Made by a program: the position numbers and the translations under genes
Assembly (NCBI GenBank): GCA_016791085.1
Contig: JAEUNN010001189.1
Span: 1-22,853, forward strand
DNA: 22,853 nucleotides
Reading direction: 5' to 3'
DNA from: Rhodocyclaceae bacterium
Lineage (GTDB): Bacteria; Pseudomonadota; Gammaproteobacteria; Burkholderiales; Rhodocyclaceae
In this document: one piece after another, positions 8,193-15,484 of the stretch
Layout: each line of letters starts with the position of its first letter
How positions within the stretch are numbered: position 1 is the stretch's first letter
The notes under the pieces: generated by a model
The model's database searches: none
The model's input: only the letters and a program-made list of their open reading frames with translations
Told to the model about the DNA's origin: nothing

Positions 8193-8831
8193 TCAGATTA
8201 CGACATTCACTTCTGGCGGCGGCGGCGGCAGATCGCCCAGACCACTCACCTCTTTTTTGCCCTGTTCGATCTTCTGGCTTGACACCGAAATCGACGAGGA
8301 AACCCACTTGAAGAAGCTCTTGATCGACGCGCTGTCGGCCGTATCGAGATTCACCACAAGTTCGGTGATCTTCTTGAGGGAATTGGTGTCGGCCGACTGG
8401 CCGGCCGCACAGCAGATGAATGCGCCGGTCTTGATCGCGCGCAATGCGGCAATGCCTTTATCGAGATCGTCGGTCGGCGAACCGTCGCTAAGCAGAAAAA
8501 CCACCGGCTTCCAGTCGCCTTTTTGGCTCGCGCTACCTTTCTGGACCTCGCGCTCCACACAATCGGCCAGCAGGGCCAACGCTTCGCCCATGGCCGTGGT
8601 ACCGGCGGCTTTGAGTTCTGGACTCTGGAACTGCGCAAGTTCGGTGAGCGGAACCACCTGCTTCGCCTCGTTCGCGAACGTAATCACCGACACATGGGCG
8701 GTCTCCAGCGCGTAGGGGTCCTGGCGCAAACTCGAAACAAGCATCTGCAGGCCATTCTTGACAGCTTCTATGGGTTCACCGAACATCGAACCGGAGGTGT
8801 CGATCAAAAGGTATACGGGTAGTCGTCTCAT
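8193..8831 (-). CDS. terY: TerY-family VWA protein (first gene of the minus operon)
   Basis: The 212-residue VWA protein begins MRRLPVYLLIDTSGSM, with metal-site residues DTSGS at 11-15 and LSDGSPTDD later, and ends DLPPPPPEVNVVI. The length equals that of classical TerY. AAGGA lies 8 nt before the ATG at 8829-8831. It is the promoter-proximal gene of a seven-gene minus operon; the next gene follows after 16 nt. Its leader contains an 11-bp hairpin (8917-8944), which may bear on its expression. It most closely fits terY1 of the enterobacterial clusters. Confidence 0.9.
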   Translation of the reverse strand: MRRLPVYLLIDTSGSMFGEPIEAVKNGLQMLVSSLRQDPYALETAHVSVITFANEAKQVVPLTELAQFQSPELKAAGTTAMGEALALLADCVEREVQKGSASQKGDWKPVVFLLSDGSPTDDLDKGIAALRAIKTGAFICCAAGQSADTNSLKKITELVVNLDTADSASIKSFFKWVSSSISVSSQKIEQGKKEVSGLGDLPPPPPEVNVVI

Positions 8832-8916
8832 CTCTCATCCTTGGGAAGGGGAAGCAACACAGGAAGCGCCGCCACATCGGAAACTGTTCCAGGCGCACCA
8901 GATGCCAGAGGCGGTC

Positions 8917-8944
8917 GCCACGGCATCCGATACGATGCCGTGGC
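8917..8944. repeat. Perfect 11-bp inverted repeat (hairpin) in the leader of the minus operon
   Basis: GCCACGGCATC (8917-8927) and GATGCCGTGGC (8934-8944) are exact complements around a 6-nt loop. The unit lies 86 nt before the terY start, so it falls in the 5' leader or promoter area of the minus operon. No T-run follows on either strand, which argues against a plain intrinsic terminator. An operator for a dimeric regulator or an RNA hairpin affecting leader stability would both fit. Confidence 0.55.
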
Positions 8945-9250
8945 AGCAAAGCCGTTCGCGAAACCCACTTCGGCAACATGCAAGGCGTGTTGCTTTTCGT
9001 CGAGTCCGTGTGAGTGTATGCTTCACGGGTGGGCGGCTACCCGAATTCGGTGCAATGGCCGGATTGTCTCCGCCGCATACTGATGACGCTGCACAGGCGC
9101 ATCGAAGCGTTGCCAAATCTTTCACGGGACGTTGCACGCATGGGGCGGTGGGTATCATCACGCAAGCGATCACTGGTGTAGGCTCTTCCACCCTTCGTTC
9201 CGCCGACCAATTTGCCGTCAAATACGGACCGGCCACGAAGCAGGAGTTCG

Positions 9251-9379
9251 ATGACTGATCATGACTTTTTTGCCCACCGCTTCGTCCATGGTGCATCTGC
9301 TCCTGAAATTCTAGTCCCGATGCATCCGCCCTGCCGGGGCCAGAAAAAAGCCCTCACCCCAATTAAACCTGGCGACTGA
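9251..9379 (+). CDS. Possible 42-residue small ORF or esterase-like remnant
   Basis: An ATG at 9251 is preceded by AGGAG with 4-nt spacing and opens a 42-codon frame ending in TGA at 9377-9379. The product starts MTDHDFFAHRFVHG and continues PEILVPMHPP. The first 25 residues faintly resemble the N-terminus of phospholipase/carboxylesterase-type hydrolases (FxHRF...PxxLVLLHG), so this may be the broken start of such a gene. It has no signal peptide or membrane segment. It could equally be a chance frame in the control region. Confidence 0.25.
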   Translation: MTDHDFFAHRFVHGASAPEILVPMHPPCRGQKKALTPIKPGD

Positions 9380-9789
9380 CGCAAAAAAGCCCTACATGTT
9401 TTGTTGTATTATGGTGCAATTATATCCTTCAGACAAGACGAATCCGGCGCAACAGACCAAGCAAATGTCCTTTCCAGTTTCAATTGGAGCCGTGCCGCCG
9501 CGGTGGCCGTGAATCGCCGTGAACCCGTATATCATAACCTCGACGCCGAGCAGTCTGCTGGCGAGCCAGCGTGGCTGGGCAGTTCCGCGGCGCGACGACG
9601 CATTGCGTAAAGTTCGTCGGCAGGTGCGGTGCAGACAAGCTACGCTCGATATCGTGCGCGCCACCATGGTGCCTGCCAGACTGTCGCCTGCCGCCGGCGC
9701 CGACTGTCGAGAAGGCACTTGTCGGGTCCAATTTTCATAGTACGTGTGCGCGTTGCGTGGACCGCCCGACGTAACTTGCGGAGGTGTAG

Positions 9790-10818
9790 ATGGAGCATTT
9801 TGGCTTTCCCACCGAGGCGATCGCGATTTTCTTTGCGGTCGTGGGATTCTCGGTTTATATGGATTTGTTCCTGCACCGCAGGGCGACCGACATTTCGGTC
9901 AGCAATGCGGCCGGCTGGTCCGTGTTTTGGGTTTCCCTTGCGGTACTGTTCTACGTCTATCTCTGGTTCCGCTTCAGCAAGGAGTGGGCCGATCTATATC
10001 TCACCGGCTATGTGCTGGAAAAAAGCCTGTCGGTAGATAACCTCATGGTATTCATGGCCATTTTCGCATCGTTCGGCATTAAGGACGTACTGCAGCACCG
10101 GATCCTTTACTGGGGCATCATCGGCGCCTTGGTATTGCGTGCAGTTTTCGTGGCGGCGGGAACCGGACTGTTTCTGGCGAGCCCATATGTCGGCTTTCTG
10201 TTTGCCGCCTTCGTGCTCTGGAGTGCCATCAAGATGCTCCAGTCAGGTGGGGGCGACGAGAACGAGATCGAAGACTATTCGAACCACTGGAGCGTGCGTC
10301 TGACCGGCAAGCTCATGCCGATTTACACACGCCTGCACCTGCATAACTTCTTTGTGAAACACGACGAGGTGATTGCCAAGGGCATGCAGTCGGCAACAAC
10401 GCGCGCCGGAGCGCTGTACGCAACGCCTGCGTTTCTGTGCCTGATGGCGATCGAAACTTCGGACATTGCATTTGCTTTCGATTCGGTGCCAGCGGTGATT
10501 TCGGTCACCCAAGAACCGCTCTTGGTGTACGCAGCAATGATCTTTGCAATCCTTGGACTGCGCAGTCTGTACTTCGTACTTGCCGCGCTCACGAAGTATC
10601 TGGTCCATCTCGAAAAGGCGGTCATTGCGCTGTTGTTTTTCATAGGCATCAAGATGGCGCTGGAATCCTGGAACGAAGTGGTGTTCGATACCGGCATGCA
10701 CATTTCCCCGGGCACCAGCCTCGCCATCGTGCTGGGGACTCTAGCAGTCGGGATCATTGCGTCTTTCGTGTTCCCGGGGAAAGATCGAGACGAACCAGCC
10801 GAAAAGGACAATCTTTGA
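9790..10818 (+). CDS. terC: TerC-family integral membrane protein
   Basis: The 342-residue protein is rich in hydrophobic helices (about 8-26, 42-60, 107-129, 132-150, 208-228, 244-265, 275-290 and 310-328), with a hydrophilic loop at 151-205. It contains the family-defining acidic motifs SLSVDN (79-84) and ETSDIAFAFDSVPA (222-235), whose Asp residues in membrane helices are thought to bind metal. GGAGGTG lies just before the ATG. TerC is the membrane anchor of Ter complexes; related TerC-family proteins in other bacteria move Mn2+ across the membrane. Here it is the first plus-strand gene, 230 bp before terD, so the two may have separate promoters. Membrane topology is by eye only. Confidence 0.92.
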   Translation: MEHFGFPTEAIAIFFAVVGFSVYMDLFLHRRATDISVSNAAGWSVFWVSLAVLFYVYLWFRFSKEWADLYLTGYVLEKSLSVDNLMVFMAIFASFGIKDVLQHRILYWGIIGALVLRAVFVAAGTGLFLASPYVGFLFAAFVLWSAIKMLQSGGGDENEIEDYSNHWSVRLTGKLMPIYTRLHLHNFFVKHDEVIAKGMQSATTRAGALYATPAFLCLMAIETSDIAFAFDSVPAVISVTQEPLLVYAAMIFAILGLRSLYFVLAALTKYLVHLEKAVIALLFFIGIKMALESWNEVVFDTGMHISPGTSLAIVLGTLAVGIIASFVFPGKDRDEPAEKDNL

Positions 10819-11048
10819 CCGGACTGACCACCTTGCGTGCCTGGCCCTGCCAGCGTCGAATGAGACGCGTCTGTCATGCAAAGACCGGAAAGGTCGAGAA
10901 CTTTTACGGGGCACGAAACTCATGCCTATCGCTCAACACTGAGCCGAGCTAGTACCGTTGCCTTGAGATCTTGCCAATTCCAAGCAAACATTCCGGCCAA
11001 GGCTCAGTGACAATCAATTGACCAAATAAAATTCTAGGGAGTGCATCA
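10819..11048 (+). promoter_or_regulatory. Intergenic region upstream of terD
   Basis: The 230-bp gap holds the perfect 10-bp palindrome AGACGCGTCT (10863-10872), an AT-rich stretch (11011-11034) and the terD ribosome binding site AGGGAG (11036-11041). TTGAGA at about 10964 has a poor -10 partner 17 nt on, so the promoter cannot be placed. A separate terD promoter is plausible because of the gap size. No terminator for terC is evident. Confidence 0.35.
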
Positions 11049-11627
11049 ATGGCTGTATCCCTGCGCAAAGGCGAAAATGTTTCACTGTCAAAGACCGATC
11101 CGACGCTCAAGCAAGTTCTGATCGGGCTGGGATGGGATGCGCGTTCCAGCGATGGCGCGGATTTCGATCTCGACGCAAGCCTGTTCATGCTCGGCCAAAA
11201 TGGCAAGGTCGACGGCGACGACTGGTTCATTTTTTACCATCAGTTGAAATCGCCCTGTGGCTCCGTCGAACACACGGGTGACAATCGTACTGGAGCTGGC
11301 GAGGGCGATGACGAAGCCATCAAGGTTGCGCTGGACCGGATACCCGCAAGCGTCACGAACCTCACCATTGCCGTCACGATCTACGATGCAGAAGCGCGCC
11401 GCCAAAATTTCGGCATGGTGCGCGACGCCTTCGTGCGACTGGTCAATTCCGATAACGAGCAGGAAGTATTGCGTTTCGACCTGTCCGAGGATTACTCGAC
11501 CGAGACGGCCCTCGTGTTTGGTGAAATTTACCGCCGCGGAACGGAGTGGAAATTCCGCGCTGTCGGTCAGGGCTATTCGGGTGGGCTATTCGCCCTGTGC
11601 CAGCAATATGGCGTGAATGTCGCGTAG
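11049..11627 (+). CDS. terD: TerD-domain protein, TerD-like
   Basis: The 192-residue protein is a complete TerD domain: MAVSLRKGENVSL start, LIGLGWDAR (24-32), acidic DFDLDAS (38-44), GDNRTGAGEGDDE (77-89), the mid-domain RRQNFGMVRDAF, and the C-terminal GQGYSGGLFALCQQYG. The C-terminus (QGY...QYG) fits TerD better than TerE. The two acidic loops are known Ca2+ sites in TerD structures. AGGGAG lies 7 nt before the ATG. The protein is cytosolic, without signal or membrane segments, and probably assembles with TerC and TerB at the inner membrane. A second TerD-family gene follows after 309 bp. Confidence 0.9.
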   Translation: MAVSLRKGENVSLSKTDPTLKQVLIGLGWDARSSDGADFDLDASLFMLGQNGKVDGDDWFIFYHQLKSPCGSVEHTGDNRTGAGEGDDEAIKVALDRIPASVTNLTIAVTIYDAEARRQNFGMVRDAFVRLVNSDNEQEVLRFDLSEDYSTETALVFGEIYRRGTEWKFRAVGQGYSGGLFALCQQYGVNVA

Positions 11628-11683
11628 TCGTGTTCAGGCCAATGGCCATCGCGTTTTGAAACCGCGCCCCGCGCGGGCGAGTG

Positions 11684-11701
11684 GCCTGAGCAGGCGTTTT
11701 T
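11684..11701 (+). terminator. Weak candidate intrinsic terminator after terD
   Basis: A 4-bp stem (GCCT/AGGC) with a 4-nt loop is followed by G and five T residues, 57 nt after the terD stop. The T-run is right but the stem is short, so partial termination at best is expected. Confidence 0.25.
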
Positions 11702-11854
11702 GTACAGAGTCACGAACGGGCCGTTGCGAGCGCCGTGCGAGCGGCGACATAAGTAAAATCAACGGTCTGGGGCGTGACCGTAGTCGCGCGGACCGTGCTT
11801 CCCGCGGATCGCGCGAGGGCCCCGGGGTGGGTTTGCCCGGTGCTGGTGCCCGAG

Positions 11855-11875
11855 CGAACGGCTATACTGTTCGCC
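11855..11875 (+). promoter_or_regulatory. Candidate terE promoter -10 inside an inverted repeat (operator-like)
   Basis: TATACT (11864-11869) matches five of six positions of the sigma-70 -10 consensus and lies 67 nt before the terE ATG. It is enclosed by the perfect inverted repeat GCGAAC (11855-11860) and GTTCGC (11870-11875), extended by a further CG/CG pair beyond one mismatch. A dimeric regulator bound here would cover the -10 element. There is no convincing -35, which fits a regulated promoter but also lowers confidence. Confidence 0.4.
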
Positions 11876-11936
11876 CGTGCAGCGGGTTTCTTCAGGGGTT
11901 TTGAAACATTTCGTCCAACACGGCAAGGAGAGAAAC

Positions 11937-12512
11937 ATGGCCATCAGTCTGCAAAAAGGCGGCAACGTCAATTTGAGCAAGGAAGCACCCAGCATGAAAA
12001 AAATGCTGCTGGGCCTCGGTTGGAATGCGCGCGCCACGGACGGCACCGACTTCGACCTCGACGCCAGTGCGTTCCTGCTCAATGCGACCGGAAAAGTCCG
12101 CAGCGACGCGGATTTCATCTTTTATAACCAGCCCAAATCCACCGAAGGTTCGGTCCAGCATTCCGGCGACAATCGTACCGGCGCCGGCGAAGGCGACGAC
12201 GAAGCGATTACCGTTGATCTGGCTCAGGTGCCGGCGGACGTCGAGAAAATTTCCGTCTGCGTAACCATACACTCTGCCGACGAGCGCCGCCAAAATTTCG
12301 GCATGGTGTCCTCGGCCTACATACGCTGCGTCGATGCGGTCAGCAATACCGAAATCGCGAAATACGACCTGTCCGAAGACGCGTCAGTGGAAACGGCCAT
12401 GATATTCGGCGAAATCTATCGCCACGGCGGCGACTGGAAGTTCAAGGCCATAGGCCAGGGCTTCCAAGGCGGACTGGCGCCGCTGGCGAAAAATTTCGGC
12501 GTCAATGTCTGA
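11937..12512 (+). CDS. terE: TerD-domain protein, TerE-like
   Basis: The 191-residue TerD domain starts MAISLQKGGNVNL and carries LLGLGWNAR (24-32), DFDLDAS (38-44), GDNRTGAGEGDDE (77-89) and the C-terminus GQGFQGGLAPLAKNFGVNV, which fits TerE better than TerD. The ATG at 11937 is chosen over an in-frame start 60 nt upstream because AAGGAG lies 6 nt before it and because the family begins at this Met. Both calcium-binding acidic loops are intact. It is closely related to the preceding terD, probably an old duplication. It probably works in the same membrane-associated Ter complex. The next gene follows after 117 nt. Confidence 0.9.
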   Translation: MAISLQKGGNVNLSKEAPSMKKMLLGLGWNARATDGTDFDLDASAFLLNATGKVRSDADFIFYNQPKSTEGSVQHSGDNRTGAGEGDDEAITVDLAQVPADVEKISVCVTIHSADERRQNFGMVSSAYIRCVDAVSNTEIAKYDLSEDASVETAMIFGEIYRHGGDWKFKAIGQGFQGGLAPLAKNFGVNV

Positions 12513-12522
12513 TATGTACCGA

Positions 12523-12557
12523 GCGGCCGGCGAGCCGCGCGGAAGGTGGCCGGCCGC
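12523..12557. repeat. GC-rich inverted repeat between terE and the AIM24 gene
   Basis: GCGGCCGG (12523-12530) and CCGGCCGC (12550-12557) are exact complements around a 19-nt loop, 10 nt after the terE stop. No T-run follows, so it may act as an RNA-stabilising hairpin at the 3' end of terE rather than as a terminator. Confidence 0.35.
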
Positions 12558-12629
12558 ACGCGTCCGGATTCCATCGAAGCGCCGCGGCTGGGGCGCACAG
12601 TGCCGTCCCGGCCGCCGAGGATGCATGCG

Positions 12630-13337
12630 ATGCCTCAATTCTCAATAACGGGCGACGTCGATCCCTTTCTTCACGTGGCACTGCGCAAGGGGGAATCGAT
12701 TTCCTGCGAAAGCGACGCGATGGTCATGATGGAGGACACGCTCGATCTGACCGGCCGCATGCAGGGCGGGTTGATGCAGGCCGTAATGCGCCGCTTCGCC
12801 AATGGCGAAAGTTTCTTCCAGCAGCACATCCAGGCGGTGCGCGGCGATGGCGATTGCCTGCTGTCGCCCAACCTGCCCGGTGCCATGGAAGTGCTGGATA
12901 TAGGCGCGGTCCAGTACTGCGTCGCGGACGAGTCATATGTCGCGGCCACCGATGGCGTGCAGGTTACGGCACAGATGCAAAACATAGGTACGGCGCTGTT
13001 CGGCGGAACGGGCGGGTTTTTCATCGGACGTTCCAGCGGCAGCGGTCAACTCGTGGTGTCGGGTTTCGGTTCCATCTTTTCGCTGGAGGTCACACCGGCT
13101 AAAAACGTGATTATCGACAATGGCCACATCGTCGCTTGGGATAGCAGCCTGCGCCATGAAGTCGCCGCCACAACCAGTTCGAGTCAGGGCTTGCTCGGCA
13201 ACCTCGTGAATAGCGTAAAGAGCGGCGAAGGCATCGTGCTGAAGTTCTCCGGGCGCGGGCGTGTCATCGTCTGTTCGCGCAACCGCAGCGGTTTCCTGAC
13301 CTGGCTGGGCGGCAAGCTGGGCCTGCGCAGTTCCTGA
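12630..13337 (+). CDS. AIM24 / TIGR00266 family protein
   Basis: The 235-residue protein has the marks of the TIGR00266 (AIM24-like) family: a beta-rich fold starting GDVDPFLHVALRKGESI, then ESDAMV, and a glycine-rich FGGTGGFFIGR segment in the middle. The ATG at 12630 is preferred because GAGG lies 9 nt upstream; an in-frame ATG at 12621 abuts the same GAGG and is too close. The protein has no signal peptide or catalytic motif. The biochemical role of the family is not known; it often occurs near TerD and TerB genes, and here it sits between terE and terB in the same orientation, so a structural role in the Ter complex is a fair inference. Confidence 0.85.
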   Translation: MPQFSITGDVDPFLHVALRKGESISCESDAMVMMEDTLDLTGRMQGGLMQAVMRRFANGESFFQQHIQAVRGDGDCLLSPNLPGAMEVLDIGAVQYCVADESYVAATDGVQVTAQMQNIGTALFGGTGGFFIGRSSGSGQLVVSGFGSIFSLEVTPAKNVIIDNGHIVAWDSSLRHEVAATTSSSQGLLGNLVNSVKSGEGIVLKFSGRGRVIVCSRNRSGFLTWLGGKLGLRSS

Positions 13338-13395
13338 TTTACACAAGGTCCAATTCGGCAAGCGCCGGACCGGACCGCTTCATGAAAGTCTGATC

Positions 13396-13845
13396 ATGTC
13401 CTTTCTCGATTCCCTCAAGCAGTCGGTACGCGACGTCACACAATCCATGAATTCGGAGCTGAAGAAGTTCCGGTCCAAGGATTTGTTGCAGGCCATCGTC
13501 GCAGGTTCCACGATGATCGCTTATGCCGACGGCGAAGTTTCGCCGGCCGAAAAGCAGAAGTTGCTGGGCTATGTGCGCAATTCCGAACAGCTCAGCGTGT
13601 TCGATACCGACAAGGTAATCGAAGCTTTCAACCAGTATCTGGGCCGATTCGAATTCGACCCAACAATAGGCACTGGCGAAGCGCTGCAAAAGATATCGGT
13701 GTTCAAGGGCAAGCCCGAAGCGCATTTGATCGTGCGCGTCTGCCTTGCCATCGCCAATGCCGACGGCAACATCGATGTCTCCGAGCGTCAGGCGCTGGAC
13801 CAAATATGCCGCGCGCTCGAGCTCGACCCCAAAGCCTTTGCCTGA
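13396..13845 (+). CDS. terB: TerB, tellurite-resistance TerB-domain protein
   Basis: The 149-residue all-helical protein has the internal repeat typical of TerB: ADGEVSPAE (44-52) and ADGNIDVSE (122-130), each an acidic loop thought to bind divalent metal. Length agrees with classical TerB (about 151). The Shine-Dalgarno before the ATG is weak (GAAAG), so translation may depend on coupling with the preceding gene 58 nt upstream. TerB is known to associate with TerC at the inner membrane and is seen as the link between membrane and cytosolic Ter proteins. Confidence 0.92.
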   Translation: MSFLDSLKQSVRDVTQSMNSELKKFRSKDLLQAIVAGSTMIAYADGEVSPAEKQKLLGYVRNSEQLSVFDTDKVIEAFNQYLGRFEFDPTIGTGEALQKISVFKGKPEAHLIVRVCLAIANADGNIDVSERQALDQICRALELDPKAFA

Positions 13846-13872
13846 ATCTGAAGTTTTCCCGGAGGAAATGTC

Positions 13873-14454
13873 ATGGCGGTCAATCTGCAGAAGGGCCAGA
13901 AAATCAGTCTGGAGAAGGAAGCCGGCGGCGCGCTTGCAACCATCGTGATGGGCTTGGGCTGGGATGCCGTAAAGAAGAAAGGGCTGTTCGGCTTTGGCGG
14001 CGGCGATACCAGCATCGATCTCGATGCGTCCTGCCTGATGTTCGACGAATCCAAGCGGCTTGTCGACTGCGTGTGGTTTCGCCAGTTGCAAAGCCGCGAC
14101 GGCAGCATACGCCACTCCGGGGACAACCGTACCGGCGAAGGCGAAGGTGATGACGAGCAGATTTTCGTGAATCTGACTACCGTTCCGGCCGAAGTCAAAT
14201 CGCTGGTATTCACGGTAAATTCATTCACGGGCCAGGATTTTTCGCAGGTCGCAAATGCGTTTTGTCGCATCATCAACCAGACGACCGGTAAGGAGATTGC
14301 GCGTTACGATCTGAGCGTGCAGGGAAGTCACAGCGCGCAAATCATGGCCAAGCTCTATCGCCACGGCGGCGAGTGGAAGATGCACGCAATCGGCGAAAAC
14401 GGCCAAGGGCGGACGTTTCAGGACCTGCTGCCGCAAATCGTGCCGCTGATCTGA
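13873..14454 (+). CDS. terZ: TerZ-like TerD-domain protein
   Basis: The 193-residue TerD domain has features of TerZ: GLGWDAVKKKGLFGFGGGD with a glycine-rich insertion, SIDLDASCLMFDE, VWFRQLQS, GDNRTGEGEGDDE, NSFTGQDFSQV and the C-terminal GRTFQDLLPQIVP. Both calcium-binding loops are intact. GGAGG lies just before the ATG with 6-nt spacing; terB ends 27 nt upstream. In enterobacterial clusters terZ opens the operon, while here it closes the Ter block and leads straight, after 10 nt, into the ATP-grasp gene, so it may help co-ordinate the structural and biosynthetic parts. Confidence 0.9.
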   Translation: MAVNLQKGQKISLEKEAGGALATIVMGLGWDAVKKKGLFGFGGGDTSIDLDASCLMFDESKRLVDCVWFRQLQSRDGSIRHSGDNRTGEGEGDDEQIFVNLTTVPAEVKSLVFTVNSFTGQDFSQVANAFCRIINQTTGKEIARYDLSVQGSHSAQIMAKLYRHGGEWKMHAIGENGQGRTFQDLLPQIVPLI

Positions 14455-14464
14455 AGGTTCGCCC

Positions 14465-15484
14465 GTGCGTGTCTGGTTCAACAAGACCTTCTCGTCGATA
14501 CATAACGCCCTGCGCCTGATACGCGCGGCCGATCCTGGACGCAACTATGAATTGGTCGCGTCCAGCCCCAACCCGAATGCGCTGGTCCGCCTGGCGGTCG
14601 ATGCTTTCCACGAAGAGCCGGCCGGGCTGCGCGGACTGGCCTACCTGGAGTGGTGCGCGGCTTTTTGCCGCCGCGAGCGCATCGACATTTTCGTTCCTGG
14701 TAAGGAAGCTGCGCTGATCGCCGGCGAGCGCGAATATTTCGATGCCTGCGGCACGCGCGTACTGAGTTGCGCGACCCGGCCGACGCTGGACCTGCTGCAC
14801 GACAAGGCGCGCTTCTACGCGATGGTCGATTGCCCCGAAGCCCCACCGCCGGATTGGCTCGCCTGCGCGTCGCCGGCACAGTTCGACGACGCGTACGCCT
14901 GCCTCAAGCGCGAACACGCGGAGCTTTGCATCAAGCCGGCGGTATCGGTGTATGGCATCGGCTTCCGGCGCGTGCGTGAAGACTGTTCGGCCTGGCATCT
15001 GTTTGCCGGTGGCCACGACTACCAGATCGACTTGCCGTCGCTGCGCGCGATGCTGCAGGAACAGGCCGAGTTTCCGGTCCTGTTGGTCATGGAATTTCTG
15101 GGCGGTCATGAGTACAGCGTCGATTGCGTTGCCAGCCACGGCAACCTCAAGTTTGCCGTGGCGCGGCGCAAACCGCTGCGCGCCGGGCAGGGCCAAACCA
15201 TCGATACACGCGCCGACATTGAGGCGGCCTGCGCGCGCATCGTGCGGCAGTTCGGCCTCAATGGCTGGGTCAACATCCAGTTTCGCGAAGGCAGGCGCGG
15301 CTTGCGGCTGCTGGAAGTGAATCCGCGCATGTCGGGCGGCATCGCCATGGCCTGCCTGGCCGGTCCGAATCTGCCGTTTCTGGGCCTGGCGGGCTTCGAC
15401 CGTGGCTACGATCGCCTGGACGCACCGGCGGCGACCGCTGGTCTGCGCGTTGCTGAACTGAATCACGCCGTCGCCCTGCAATGA
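14465..15484 (+). CDS. ATP-grasp ligase of the Ter-associated biosynthetic module
   Basis: The 339-residue protein is an ATP-grasp enzyme: an N-terminal pre-grasp domain (MRVWFNKTFSS...), KPAVSVYGIGF (157-167, ATP-binding lysine and glycine loop), MEFLGGHEYSVD (209-220) and the metal-binding NIQFRE (270-275) and LLEVNPRMSGG (282-292). Such enzymes join a carboxylate to an amine or similar group via an acyl phosphate. The start is GTG at 14465, with AAGG 9 nt upstream. It overlaps the next gene by ATGA. The substrate is unknown; comparative genomics places this family in a predicted nucleoside-like metabolite pathway linked to Ter genes. Confidence 0.85.
   Translation: MRVWFNKTFSSIHNALRLIRAADPGRNYELVASSPNPNALVRLAVDAFHEEPAGLRGLAYLEWCAAFCRRERIDIFVPGKEAALIAGEREYFDACGTRVLSCATRPTLDLLHDKARFYAMVDCPEAPPPDWLACASPAQFDDAYACLKREHAELCIKPAVSVYGIGFRRVREDCSAWHLFAGGHDYQIDLPSLRAMLQEQAEFPVLLVMEFLGGHEYSVDCVASHGNLKFAVARRKPLRAGQGQTIDTRADIEAACARIVRQFGLNGWVNIQFREGRRGLRLLEVNPRMSGGIAMACLAGPNLPFLGLAGFDRGYDRLDAPAATAGLRVAELNHAVALQ

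Larger units (their letters stand above)
8832..9789. promoter_or_regulatory. Divergent intergenic region between terY and terC
   Basis: This 958-bp gap separates the two divergent Ter transcription units and should hold the promoters of both. An AT-rich patch at about 9395-9430 contains the strand-symmetric -10-like words TATTAT (9407-9412, plus) and TATAAT on the minus strand (9424-9419), but no good -35 partner at standard spacing, so I do not assign a start site. The region also has the hairpin at 8917-8944, a short frame at 9251-9379 with a ribosome binding site, a repeated AAAAAAGCCCT (9344-9354 and 9383-9393) and the palindrome CACCATGGTG near 9662. Longer open frames over 8758-9296 look like chance. 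Confidence 0.45.
11628..11936 (+). other. Intergenic region between terD and terE
   Basis: The 309-bp gap begins with a weak terminator-like element (GCCT, GAGC loop, AGGC at 11684-11695, then five T) and ends with a good candidate promoter and operator for terE (annotated separately). No coding frame in it is supported. The combination suggests that terE can be transcribed apart from terD. Confidence 0.4.

Noticed and set aside
8758..9258. 166-codon plus-strand frame and the opposing 153-codon minus frame upstream of terY
   Set aside because: They start inside terY or end at no defined signal, have no domain and cross the control region.
12546..12629. 28-residue N-terminal extension of the AIM24-family protein
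   Set aside because: No Shine-Dalgarno at 12546, and the family begins at the Met encoded at 12630, which has GAGG upstream.
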